Source: Deltaproteobacteria bacterium (GTDB lineage Bacteria; Desulfobacterota; Syntrophobacteria; B119-G9). Taken from it: a stretch of DNA of 16,860 nucleotides. Location: assembly GCA_003646715.1 (NCBI GenBank), contig QMLL01000009.1:1-16860 (forward strand). Direction: 5' to 3'. Below the pieces are notes generated by a model. That model had not been told where the DNA came from. It did no database searches and was given only the letters and a program-made list of their open reading frames with translations. Below, in pieces: positions 6,519-14,250 of this stretch (within the stretch, counting starts at the first letter, position 1; the number at the start of each line of letters is the position of its first letter). The position numbers were made by a program, and so were the translations under genes.

Positions 6519-8657
6519 ATGGAAAAGAAGATAGGAGTTTATATCTGTACAGGGTGTGGGATCGGGGAGTCTCTCGATATAGATAAATTATCGGAGATAG
6601 CCACCGGCGAATACAATGTGCCGTTGTGTAAAACACATCCTTTCTTGTGCGGAAAAGAAGGAATACAAGTAATCAAGGATGACATAGAAAAAGAAGGGGT
6701 TAACGCAGTCGTAATCATGGGCTGTTCCCCCAGAGTTAACTATGACGTTTTTAAATTTCCGAACGTTGTAGTTGAAAGAGGCAACATCAGGGAACAGGTG
6801 GTGTGGAGCCATCCAGCCAATGATGAAGACACCCAGATGATGGCTGAAGATTACACCAGGATGACAATAGTAAAAACAGAAAAGTGTGAACTGCCTGAAC
6901 CCCATAAAGAAGATATCAGCAAGGACATACTTGTCATTGGTGGCGGTATAAGCGGTATCACGGCAGCGCTGGAAGCGGCAAATGCCGGCTACAAGGTTGT
7001 GCTGGTTGAGAAGGAAAAAGAACTGGGAGGTTTCGCTGCAAAATGCTTCAAGCAGCTTCCTACCAAAGATCCTTATCAGGAACTTGAAGAACCTATTATC
7101 GCTACTAAGATAAACGAAGTAAAAGCCAATGACAACGTAAAGATTTATACCGGTGCTACTGTTGAAAAAATTGAAGGTGCACCGGGGCTTTTTGACGTCA
7201 CCATTAAATCCAATGGTAGTAGCAGTACGGAAAAGATAGGTGCAATTGTTCTGGCTACCGGTTGGAAACCTTACGACGCCTCAAAGCTTGAAAAGCTTGG
7301 CTACGGTTCTCCAAACGTAATAACCAACGTAGAAATGGAAGAACTTGCTGCCAAGGGAAAGATTGTAAGGCCTTCCGATGGCAAGGAAGTGAAAAGTATA
7401 GCTTTTATCCAGTGTGCGGGGCAGAGGGACGAAGAACATTTGCCGTATTGTTCGGGTGTTTGCTGTCTTGTTAGTTTGAAGCAGGCAAAGTACCTGCGCG
7501 CTCAGGACCCTGATGCCAAGGCCTTCATCTTTTACAAAGACATGAGGACACTCGGATTATACGAAAACTTCTATAAGACGTGCCAGGATGATGAAGGAAT
7601 TTTTCTCACCAAGGGCGAAGTCGTAAGTGTAAATGCGGATGAAGGTGGTGCGACAGTTGTTGTTGAAGACACCCTAATTGGTGAAAAAATTGAAGTCAAC
7701 GTAGATCTGGTTGTCCTTGCGACAGGTATGGTTCCGAGTACCAAAGACGAAGCAATTTTGAATCTGGAATACAGGCAAGGTCCCGGGCTTCCCGAACTGG
7801 AACTTTTCTATGGATATGCCGATTCGAACTTCATTTGTTTCCCCTATGAAACCAGAAGAACGGGAATCTATGCCGCTGGTGCTGTAAGGCAGCCTCTAAA
7901 TATTGCCGCGTGCATGGAAGATGCCACGGGAGCTGCTCTTAAAGCTATCCAGTGTGTGGAAATGACATCAAGGGGAGAAGCGGTTCATCCGAGAGCGGGA
8001 GATATTTCCTTTGCGGACTTTTTCATGCAAAGATGTACTCAGTGTAAGCGCTGTACGGAAGAATGTCCGTTCGGTGCCATAAATGAGGATGAGCAGGCAA
8101 ACCCACTGTACAATCCAACGAGATGTAGGCGTTGTGCAGTGTGTATGGGAGCATGTCCGGAGAGGATTATATCCTTTAAAAATTACTCGGTAGACATGAT
8201 CGGAAGCATGATAAAGGCAATTGAGGTTCCGGACGAATACGAGGAAAAACCGAGAATTCTTGTCCTGGCATGCGAAAATGATGCTTATCCGGCTATCGAC
8301 ATGGCTGGTATAAACAGGATGGAATACAGTGCCTATGTCAGGGTGATACCGCTTAGGTGCTTGGGGTCTACAAATATTATTTGGATTGCGGATGCGCTGT
8401 CCAAGGGAATAGATGGAATTTTGCTCTTGGGTTGCAAATACGGCGATGATTATCAGTGCCACTTCATCAAAGGAAGTGAACTGGCAAACTACCGTATGGA
8501 AAAGGTGCAGGAGACCCTGGATCGTCTTGTTTTGGAATCCGAGCGTGTACGTCTCCTTGAAATCGCAATCACAGATTACGATAAGATCCCGGGTATTATC
8601 AATGAGTTCCTCGAAAAGATCGAAGAACTAGGACCCAATCCTTATAAAGGCTTCTAG
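6519..8657 (+). CDS. qmoB: QmoB, FAD/FeS subunit with HdrA and MvhD-like domains
   Basis: 712 residues. The N-terminal HdrA-type segment has CTGCG (10-14), CKTH (37-40) and GCSPR (68-72). An FAD domain follows from GGGISGITAALEAANAGYKV (141-160) to ATGMVP (401-406), with IQCAGQRD (297-304). Two ferredoxin motifs have cysteines 506/509/512/516 and 536/539/542/546. The last 130 residues (from about 578) resemble MvhD, the small FeS protein that links hydrogenase to Hdr (ACENDAYPAIDMAG, RCLGS, LLGCKYGDDYQCHF). This HdrA-MvhD fusion is the usual QmoB layout. The ATG at 6519 has AGGAGGT (6505-6511) seven bases upstream. The frame remains open up to a GTG at 6423 inside qmoA, but that start has no support. 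Confidence 0.96.
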   Translation: MEKKIGVYICTGCGIGESLDIDKLSEIATGEYNVPLCKTHPFLCGKEGIQVIKDDIEKEGVNAVVIMGCSPRVNYDVFKFPNVVVERGNIREQVVWSHPANDEDTQMMAEDYTRMTIVKTEKCELPEPHKEDISKDILVIGGGISGITAALEAANAGYKVVLVEKEKELGGFAAKCFKQLPTKDPYQELEEPIIATKINEVKANDNVKIYTGATVEKIEGAPGLFDVTIKSNGSSSTEKIGAIVLATGWKPYDASKLEKLGYGSPNVITNVEMEELAAKGKIVRPSDGKEVKSIAFIQCAGQRDEEHLPYCSGVCCLVSLKQAKYLRAQDPDAKAFIFYKDMRTLGLYENFYKTCQDDEGIFLTKGEVVSVNADEGGATVVVEDTLIGEKIEVNVDLVVLATGMVPSTKDEAILNLEYRQGPGLPELELFYGYADSNFICFPYETRRTGIYAAGAVRQPLNIAACMEDATGAALKAIQCVEMTSRGEAVHPRAGDISFADFFMQRCTQCKRCTEECPFGAINEDEQANPLYNPTRCRRCAVCMGACPERIISFKNYSVDMIGSMIKAIEVPDEYEEKPRILVLACENDAYPAIDMAGINRMEYSAYVRVIPLRCLGSTNIIWIADALSKGIDGILLLGCKYGDDYQCHFIKGSELANYRMEKVQETLDRLVLESERVRLLEIAITDYDKIPGIINEFLEKIEELGPNPYKGF

Positions 8658-8668
8658 GGGGTGAAAAA

Positions 8669-9838
8669 ATGGCAAAGGGCTATGTGGTTGAACCGGACGT
8701 TGGTTTCGTAAGGGAACTTCAGGAGCTTGGAGGCGATACGCTAAAGAAGTGCTATCAGTGTGCAACCTGTTCGGTTGTTTGCCCTATATCTCCTGAAAAC
8801 AAACCATTCCCTCGAAAAGAGATGATATGGGCCCAGTGGGGCTTGAAAGATAAACTGATTTGTAACCCCGACATATGGTTATGTCACAACTGTAATGACT
8901 GTTCAGCGTATTGCCCCAGGGGAGCTAAGCCTGGAGAAGTGCTGGCTGCAGCAAGGAATTATAGTTTCCAGTATTACGCCTGGCCGAAATTCCTGGGGAA
9001 AGCACTTGCAAATAAGAAATCTCTGCCGTGGCTGTTTGCAGTTCCGGCGGCTATTTTTCTTTTCCTCATTTTCCTCGGATACGGGAAGACAGGTGCAGAA
9101 CCGGGTAAGATAGTTTTTTCGAAATTTCTGCCCGTTCTCTACATAGACGCGGTGTTCATCCCAACGGCTTTGTTTGCGATTATCGCATTCGCACTAGGGC
9201 TTAAGAGGTTCCTCACCGACATGAATGGTGGAACAATGCCTCCAGTGGGTGCGATGGTCAAAAGCTTGAAGAACGTTTTGCCGGTGATTCTAAGGCATGA
9301 CAAGTTTAAGGAATGTACTGAGAACAAAAATAGATACTGGGGACACCTCGGGATTTTATACGGTTTTCTTGGACTTCTCATTGTAACAGGCCTTGTATTT
9401 GTTATGATGGATGTGTTCCACATGGAGGATCCGTTTTCACTGATCAACCCGGTCAAGATTTTGGCCAACTTAAGTGCATTGGCACTTATCGGTGGTCTGG
9501 TAGTGGTGCTTTATAACAGGTGGAAAACCCGGGAAACCTCTGGTCTTGGAACGTATTATGACTGGCTCTTTTTACTGGTACTCCTCGGAGTGGCTTTAAC
9601 CGGTATTTTCGCCGAACTAATGCGGCTTGCAGGTATCGGGGCACTTGCCTATCTGTGCTATTACCTGCACCTTATTTGTGTTTTCTTCCTGTTTGCGTAC
9701 GCTCCATTTTCAAAGTTTGCTCACCTGGCATACAGAACAACGGCCATGGCATATGCTGATTACATTGGCCGGGAGTTGCCAGTTGAGGAAAGCGAAGTAG
9801 AGGAGAAATCCAGCGAGGAAGAAAGCAGCAAAGAATAA
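8669..9838 (+). CDS. qmoC: QmoC, FeS and haem b membrane subunit
   Basis: A natural fusion of an HdrC-like FeS domain and an HdrE-like membrane domain, 389 residues. Cysteines 28/31/34/38 and 72/75/78/82 form two ferredoxin motifs on the cytoplasmic side. About six membrane spans follow (near 120-138, 154-178, 224-248, 262-282, 298-318 and 326-346). His226, His334 and His352 lie in or next to spans and are candidates for haem b ligands. This subunit is the expected site of menaquinol oxidation and anchors QmoAB. The last 20 residues are almost only Glu, Ser and Lys, a polar tail of unknown role. ATG at 8669, 11 bases after qmoB, has AGGGGGTGA in the gap as ribosome binding site. A strong terminator ends the unit. 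Confidence 0.96.
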   Translation: MAKGYVVEPDVGFVRELQELGGDTLKKCYQCATCSVVCPISPENKPFPRKEMIWAQWGLKDKLICNPDIWLCHNCNDCSAYCPRGAKPGEVLAAARNYSFQYYAWPKFLGKALANKKSLPWLFAVPAAIFLFLIFLGYGKTGAEPGKIVFSKFLPVLYIDAVFIPTALFAIIAFALGLKRFLTDMNGGTMPPVGAMVKSLKNVLPVILRHDKFKECTENKNRYWGHLGILYGFLGLLIVTGLVFVMMDVFHMEDPFSLINPVKILANLSALALIGGLVVVLYNRWKTRETSGLGTYYDWLFLLVLLGVALTGIFAELMRLAGIGALAYLCYYLHLICVFFLFAYAPFSKFAHLAYRTTAMAYADYIGRELPVEESEVEEKSSEEESSKE

Positions 9839-9863
9839 ATCGACAAATGGTCAGCAATGTTTG

Positions 9864-9898
9864 GAAACTCCAGGTAACCCCCTGGAGTTTCTTTATTT
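9864..9898 (+). terminator. Intrinsic terminator after qmoC
   Basis: Perfect 11-bp stem GAAACTCCAGG (9864-9874) / CCTGGAGTTTC (9881-9891) with a six-base loop, followed by TTTATTT. It lies 25 bases past the qmoC stop and closes the qmo transcription unit. Confidence 0.92.
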
Positions 9899-9944
9899 GT
9901 AGTTATATTTGAGAAACTTATTTTGGCTCTGGAGTACAAAACAT

Positions 9945-10205
9945 ATGAACCCGACAAAGGATGAAGTAAGAGACTATTTCATTGCAGTTTTGAATGAAGA
10001 AGATGATTCCCTGGAGATGGAACCACATTGTGGCAGGTGTGACGCTCATTTAAACGAGGATTATTATTGCGAGAACTGCAGACGTAATTGCCTGTGTCTT
10101 GACATTTATTGTAAAACCGAGGTGGCTTACAATAAGGTGACCAGGCTTTTGAGTGAGCAGGAACAATTCAAGAAGTTTCGTGCGTTTAAAGGTTTAAAAG
10201 AATAA
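9945..10205 (+). CDS. Small cysteine-rich hypothetical protein (86 residues)
   Basis: Not recognised as a named family. The 86-residue protein has an acidic N-terminal helix-like part, a cysteine-rich centre and a basic C-terminal segment (KKFRAFKGLKE). Seven cysteines lie between residues 29 and 56 in the order C-x2-C-x9-C-x2-C-x3-C-x-C-x4-C, preceded by His28. The first four resemble a zinc ribbon; the last three could add a second metal site. No signal peptide or membrane span is seen, so it is probably cytoplasmic. ATG 9945 has GGAG at 9931-9934, somewhat far upstream; a TTG at 9909 in the same frame is less likely. It begins right after the qmoC terminator and therefore needs its own promoter or readthrough. 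Real gene: fairly sure. Function: unknown. Confidence 0.72.
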   Translation: MNPTKDEVRDYFIAVLNEEDDSLEMEPHCGRCDAHLNEDYYCENCRRNCLCLDIYCKTEVAYNKVTRLLSEQEQFKKFRAFKGLKE

Positions 10206-10248
10206 CGCGGCTTGGGTTTTGGCACATTTTGGCGGAGAGCGCTGGCTA

Positions 10249-10276
10249 CGTTTCACGTGGAATACAACGTGAAATA
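10249..10276. promoter_or_regulatory. parS-like (ParB-binding) palindrome with adjoining half-site
   Basis: CGTTTCACGTGGAATA (10249-10264) matches the widely conserved chromosomal parS consensus TGTTTCACGTGAAACA in 13 of 16 positions, and 14 of 16 if the known alternative with GTGGAA is allowed; the CACGTG core is intact. Beginning at 10267, ACGTGAAA repeats the right half, so TTTCACGT and ACGTGAAA also form a perfect 8-bp inverted repeat with an 8-base spacer. It lies in the intergenic gap before a sigma70-like promoter. It could instead be an operator for the downstream gene. Confidence 0.5.
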
Positions 10277-10293
10277 GAGATAATTATGCTTTC

Positions 10294-10321
10294 TTGTCCT
10301 GCTTCTTGCGCAAAATATAAT
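10294..10321 (+). promoter_or_regulatory. Candidate promoter for the cysteine-protein/ppiD operon
   Basis: TTGTCC (10294-10299, four of six matches), a 16-base spacer and a perfect TATAAT (10316-10321). The predicted start near 10328 leaves only about 11 bases before the ATG at 10339, so the leader would be very short and the GAAAGG ribosome binding site (10326-10331) would be partly cut off if transcription starts late. Confidence 0.45.
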
Positions 10322-10338
10322 ATTGGAAAGGTATAATA

Positions 10339-11157
10339 ATGGACAGACCGGACAGATTTGGAAGGGTACAGCCTAGAAAGGGACTTATACTATCGGAAGA
10401 AAGTACTTTTAATTTTGATTGTCGGCCTGGCATAGCCTGTTTTACCAAGTGTTGCAGGAGAGTTAACATTTTTCTTACTCCCCTCGATATAGTGAGGTTA
10501 AAAAATCGCCTTGGAATTTCTTCGGACGAGTTCCTCAAGAAATACACAACCACAATCATGAGCGAAAGCTCTGGCTTGCCAGTGGTTGTACTTAAGCTTT
10601 CCGAGGATGGGGAACAGAGGTGTCCTTTTGTAACCGAGGAAGGGTGCTCGGTATATGAAGACAGACCTTGGCCGTGCCGCATGTATCCTCTGGATAAGCA
10701 TGAGGGATCCAGAACTTTCTACTACTTTATTGATAATCCGGAGTGCCTGGGCTTTAAAGAGGATAGAAAGTGGACGGTTAAGGAATGGGAGGAGGACCAG
10801 GGCATCTATGAATACACGGAATACGATTATCTGTTATTTGATATCTTGGCGGTTGAAAAATGCCTGGATGAAAAGATAGACAACGAAAAGATTATCGATA
10901 TGTATTATATGGCGTGTTACGATATAGATCGTTTCAAGAGATTTGTTTTTGGTAGCCGTTTCCTGGATATCTTTGATATACCTGATGAAACCGTTGAAAA
11001 AATTAAGACGGACGATAGGGAATTACTCAAGCTAGCACTAAAATGGTTGAAATTTGGTATGGTTGGTGGTAAGTCGCTCAAAATCAAAGAAGAAGTCCTG
11101 GAAGCAGCGAGAAAGAAGCAGGAATCAGAAGAAAAAGAGAAAGTGAAGGAAAGTTAG
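10339..11157 (+). CDS. CxxCxxCC-type (YkgJ-like) cysteine-cluster protein, copy 1
   Basis: A 272-residue member of the YkgJ/CxxCxxCC superfamily, proposed to bind zinc or an iron-sulfur cluster; no reaction is established. Cysteines are at 28, 34, 38 and 39 (CRPGIACFTKCC), then 95 (RCPF), 103 and 113 (GCSVYEDRPWPCRMYPL) and 136 (PECLGF). These eight are shared with the next gene; Cys175 and Cys193 are extra. The phrase VYEDRP.PCR.YPL is the most characteristic of the family. The C-terminal part (about 180-272) is helical and highly charged, ending in a Lys/Glu-rich tail. No signal or membrane segment is seen. ATG 10339 has GAAAGG seven bases upstream. The next gene starts two bases after the stop, so both are co-transcribed. 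Confidence 0.88.
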   Translation: MDRPDRFGRVQPRKGLILSEESTFNFDCRPGIACFTKCCRRVNIFLTPLDIVRLKNRLGISSDEFLKKYTTTIMSESSGLPVVVLKLSEDGEQRCPFVTEEGCSVYEDRPWPCRMYPLDKHEGSRTFYYFIDNPECLGFKEDRKWTVKEWEEDQGIYEYTEYDYLLFDILAVEKCLDEKIDNEKIIDMYYMACYDIDRFKRFVFGSRFLDIFDIPDETVEKIKTDDRELLKLALKWLKFGMVGGKSLKIKEEVLEAARKKQESEEKEKVKES

Positions 11158-11159
11158 CT

Positions 11160-11930
11160 GTGGAGTCAAAAGTTCATCAACAACAGGAAGAGCGCGAAAA
11201 CATGGTTCCTCTGGACGGACCTTTCACATTCGCGTGTAACCCATCCGTGCCCTGTTTCAAAGAGTGCTGCAGGGATCTTGATCTTATACTCACGCCCTAC
11301 GATATACTTAGATTGAGGCAAAATTTGGGACTTTCGTCGGACGCTTTCGTTGAAAAGTACGTAGTGTGGGATTTTTCTCACGACATGGGGTTTCCCACTG
11401 CAAAGCTAAAGATGTCAGATGACGAAAAGAAACTCTGTCCTTTTCTGGGAGAAGCGGGGTGTGAGGTATACGAGGACAGACCCAGCGCCTGCAGAATTTA
11501 TCCTCTTGCCCGCGCTACTCAGAAACATGCAAGATTTGAGAGAACCACGGACGCGTATTTCCTGGTGAGAGAAAGTCATTGTAGGGGTTTTGAGCAGGGA
11601 AAGGAATGGACCATAGAGGAATGGATAAAAGATCAGGGTCTTGAGATTTATTTTGATATGAATGATTTGTGGACTGCTGTAGTGTGCAGTCCTTTTAAAG
11701 AAAAAAGAGGAAAACTTTCCGACCGGGATTTAAAGGCAGTCCTGATGGCTGCATATAACCTTGAGATGTTCAAACAATTTGTATTTAAAAGCAGTTTGCT
11801 TGATAGGATAGAGCTTGATAGTGAGAGAGTAGATAAAATGAAAAGAGACGAGGCAGAACTACTGAAATTCGGGTTTGACTGGTTACGCTTTGCTCTTTTC
11901 GGTGAATCCACTATAAAGCTCAGCAATTAA
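11160..11930 (+). CDS. CxxCxxCC-type (YkgJ-like) cysteine-cluster protein, copy 2
   Basis: A 256-residue paralog of the preceding protein, aligned over nearly its whole length. Its eight shared cysteines are 26, 32, 36, 37 (CNPSVPCFKECC), 93 (LCPF), 101, 111 (GCEVYEDRPSACRIYPL) and 141 (SHCRGF). Both also share the phrases LTP.DI.RL, EW...QG and the late K.D..ELLK...WL.F segment. The start is uncertain. GTG at 11160 has AAGGA upstream inside the previous gene and gives an N-terminus as long as that of copy 1. ATG at 11202 has AGGAAGAG upstream and gives 242 residues. It probably arose by tandem duplication followed by strong divergence. The role is unknown; metal or cluster binding is inferred from the family. 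Confidence 0.86.
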   Translation: MESKVHQQQEERENMVPLDGPFTFACNPSVPCFKECCRDLDLILTPYDILRLRQNLGLSSDAFVEKYVVWDFSHDMGFPTAKLKMSDDEKKLCPFLGEAGCEVYEDRPSACRIYPLARATQKHARFERTTDAYFLVRESHCRGFEQGKEWTIEEWIKDQGLEIYFDMNDLWTAVVCSPFKEKRGKLSDRDLKAVLMAAYNLEMFKQFVFKSSLLDRIELDSERVDKMKRDEAELLKFGFDWLRFALFGESTIKLSN

Positions 11931-11948
11931 TTTTGTTAGAGGAGAAAA

Positions 11949-13841
11949 ATGCTCAGTTTAATGCGCAAGCATGCCACATCGTGGCTCATTAAAGTTGCGT
12001 TGTTCTTGATAATTATAGTGTTCATATTCTGGGGTGGTTATTCTTATACCGCGAGAAGAGCAAGTTTACTCGCTAAGGTAAACGATGACTACATTACCAT
12101 CACCGAGTATAACAAGGCGTATGACAATCTTCTGGAAAATTACAGAAGACGATTTGGTTCGAGTTTATCTGAGGAATTGCTCAAAACGCTAAATCTTCGG
12201 AAAAAAGCGCTTGATATGCTTATAGAAAGGCGCCTGCTGGCATCCATTGCTCAGGAACTTGGCCTGATGCCGACAGCTGAGGAAATCAGGAAAAGCATTG
12301 AAGCCTACGAGATTTTCAAAACCAATGGGCATTTTGATCCTCAAAAGTATGACATGATCTTGCGCAGGGTTCATTTGAGCCCCGAAGCCTTTGAAAGCCA
12401 GCAATCGCTGGAATTGGCTTTGAATAAGCTTCGAAAGATAGTGACGCGGAATGCCAAGGTGTCGGATAAAGAAATTTCTGATTATTTTCATTTCAAGAGG
12501 GATGAAGTAAAAGTCGCATATGTATTGATTGATCCCAAAAAATTTAAGGTTAAGGAAGATCCCGATAAGATTGAGCAGTTTTTCGAAGAAAACAAGGAAA
12601 AATACAGGGAACCGGAAAAACGGAAATTTGACCTTGTGATGTTCAGATATTCCGACTTTGAGAAGAAAGTTAATCCTACAGAAGGTGAAATAAAATTCTA
12701 CTATGATGAGCACAAACGAGACTTCTATGAAGAGAAGAAGGTTAGAGCTCGACATATCCTTTTTAAGATACCACCCAAGGCATCCAAGGAAGAACAGGAA
12801 AAGATTAAGAAAAAAGCTGAAGAGGTTTTGAAGGAAGCGAAAGAGGGGAAGGATTTTGCTGAGCTTGCGAAGAAATATTCCGAAGATCCAGGGTCTGCCA
12901 GAAAAGGAGGAGATCTGGGGTTTTTTACCTATAAGACCATGGTGAAACCATTTTCTGAGGTGGCGTTTTCCCTGAAACCTGGTGAGATAAGCGATCTGGT
13001 TAAAACTCCTTTTGGGTATCATATAATCAAGGTTGAAGAAGTTAAAGATGCTAAGACGCTCCCTCTGGAAGAAGTTAAAGACAAGATAATCAAAAAAGTG
13101 AAACGGCAGCGGGCAAAGGATCTGGCTCAAGAGGCAGCGGCCAATTTTGCAGATCTTGCATTTTCCCTGGAGAGTGTCGAAAAGGCCGCAAAAGAGCAGA
13201 AATTGACCATGGCGACTTCAGGGCTTGTTAAAGAGAGTGACCCCCTGCCACTTGTGGGAAGACAGCCCAAGGTGAGCAATTCACTGTTTTCTCTTGACGA
13301 AAAAGAAGTGTCTCAACCTCTCGAGACAAGTCAGGGACTTGTTGTTGCTCAGGTTGTGGAAATTCAGGAACCGCAGATACCAGAATTTAAAACAGTCAAA
13401 GACAAGGTTAAGAAAGACTGGGAGAAAGCAGAACAAAAGAGGCTGGCAGAAGAAAAAGCAAGAGAACTTCTTGATGCAATCAGGCAAGGGAAAGATATTA
13501 AGAAAATAGCAGAGAGGGAAGGTCTTACTTTCAAAGAAACAGATTGGTTTTCAAGGGAAAAGCCATATAGCGAGTTTGCCGGTAATATGAAGCTGTTTGA
13601 GTCTATATTCTCAAGAGACAAAAAGAATCCAATACCTGATTCACCTGTGGAAGTTCGCGGAAAATGGGTTGTTTTTAAGGTTATTGATTGGAAGCCGGCG
13701 AGCGAGGACAAGCTAAAAAAAGAAAGAGAAAAAATGTATTCCATGCTCCTGATGCAGAAACAGCAAGCTCTATGGGACGCCTGGCTGGAGCAGATGAAAA
13801 AGGAAGCGGATATAGAAATTTTGAAGGAAGAGTTTAAATAA
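11949..13841 (+). CDS. PpiD/SurA-type membrane-anchored peptidyl-prolyl isomerase
   Basis: A 630-residue periplasmic-facing folding factor tethered to the inner membrane. Residues 1-11 are basic, then a single membrane span (about 12-31) follows, which is the PpiD arrangement. A SurA-N-like helical chaperone region (about 35-240) precedes one parvulin domain (about 265-365). The parvulin has RARHILFK with His269, the GGDLGFF loop and FGYHIIKVEEV with His358, so the usual active-site histidines are present. The rest (about 370-630) is charged, helical and chaperone-like. Length matches PpiD (about 620). ATG 11949 has AGGAG four bases upstream; the ATG at 11961 is too far from it. It is the third gene of the operon, 18 bases after the second cysteine protein. 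Its stop lies five bases from the 3' end of the opposing tRNA gene. Confidence 0.92.
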   Translation: MLSLMRKHATSWLIKVALFLIIIVFIFWGGYSYTARRASLLAKVNDDYITITEYNKAYDNLLENYRRRFGSSLSEELLKTLNLRKKALDMLIERRLLASIAQELGLMPTAEEIRKSIEAYEIFKTNGHFDPQKYDMILRRVHLSPEAFESQQSLELALNKLRKIVTRNAKVSDKEISDYFHFKRDEVKVAYVLIDPKKFKVKEDPDKIEQFFEENKEKYREPEKRKFDLVMFRYSDFEKKVNPTEGEIKFYYDEHKRDFYEEKKVRARHILFKIPPKASKEEQEKIKKKAEEVLKEAKEGKDFAELAKKYSEDPGSARKGGDLGFFTYKTMVKPFSEVAFSLKPGEISDLVKTPFGYHIIKVEEVKDAKTLPLEEVKDKIIKKVKRQRAKDLAQEAAANFADLAFSLESVEKAAKEQKLTMATSGLVKESDPLPLVGRQPKVSNSLFSLDEKEVSQPLETSQGLVVAQVVEIQEPQIPEFKTVKDKVKKDWEKAEQKRLAEEKARELLDAIRQGKDIKKIAEREGLTFKETDWFSREKPYSEFAGNMKLFESIFSRDKKNPIPDSPVEVRGKWVVFKVIDWKPASEDKLKKEREKMYSMLLMQKQQALWDAWLEQMKKEADIEILKEEFK

Positions 13842-13846
13842 AAAAA

Positions 13847-13923
13847 TGGAGCGGGAGACGGGATTCGAACCCGCGACCCTCAGCTTGGAAGGCTGATGCT
13901 CTAGCCAGCTGAGCTACTCCCGC
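13847..13923 (-). tRNA. tRNA-Gly (anticodon TCC)
   Basis: The reverse strand folds into a full cloverleaf: acceptor GCGGGAG/CTCCCGC with discriminator T, D-arm GCTC...GAGC, anticodon stem TCAGC/GCTGA with loop CTTCCAA (anticodon at 13887-13889), and T-arm with GGTTCGAAT. The 3' CCA is encoded (13847-13849), giving 77 bases with CCA. Directly after CCA, seven T followed by ATTT can serve as a terminator. The gene converges with the ppiD-like gene. Confidence 0.98.
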
Positions 13924-14007
13924 TCACAAAACCTAATAGTTATTAACATACCATTAAGCACTTTTCAAACGAAAAATTTAAACGAAAAAACGCAGTGTGT
14001 TACTCCG

Positions 14008-14019
14008 GTTAACCGTTAA
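14008..14019. repeat. GTTAACCGTTAA element, copy 1
   Basis: A 12-base word that occurs again at 15984-15995. This copy contains the 10-bp perfect palindrome CGGTTAACCG (14006-14015) and lies 25 bases before the small membrane-protein gene. Chance sharing of a 12-mer is possible in a window of this size. Confidence 0.25.
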
Positions 14020-14043
14020 GCTTGCGTAGTAAAGGAGGAAGGT

Positions 14044-14250
14044 ATGCTGAGTTCGATTGGGCAGATTCTATGTGAAGGGCTAAAAAAGAGTCTTGCTAGT
14101 CCTCTTCCATGGGATATTCCATGGTACGATACGGGCCACATGGTATTTTTCGGTATCCTTTACGCAGTACTTGGTACCATAGGCCTGGGGCTTCTTATTG
14201 CAATTATTAAGACCATAGTTTCGATGAAAAAGAGCGATAGTCGCCACTAG
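14044..14250 (+). CDS. Small single-span membrane protein of unknown function (68 residues)
   Basis: Not recognised as a named family. After a 30-residue polar/amphipathic part with a PWDIPW repeat comes one long hydrophobic span (about 33-58) and a short basic tail (MKKSDSRH). The basic C-terminus and longer N-terminus suggest an inner-membrane protein, with topology uncertain. The best evidence that it is real is AAAGGAGG (14031-14038) five bases before the ATG, together with a terminator-like hairpin at its stop. Its last 44 bases overlap the 3' end of nadA on the opposite strand. It stands alone between the tRNA and nadA, so its partner cannot be guessed from an operon. Confidence 0.7.
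   Translation: MLSSIGQILCEGLKKSLASPLPWDIPWYDTGHMVFFGILYAVLGTIGLGLLIAIIKTIVSMKKSDSRH

Noticed and set aside
12189..13130. Minus-strand open frame of 313 codons within the ppiD-like gene.
   Set aside because: A Phe/Leu-rich translation that mirrors the Lys/Glu-rich sense protein; a typical shadow.
14107..14124. CCATGG-N6-CCATGG inverted repeat.
   Set aside because: It is explained by the repeated Pro-Trp codons (PWDIPW) of the small membrane protein, and CCATGG is itself palindromic.
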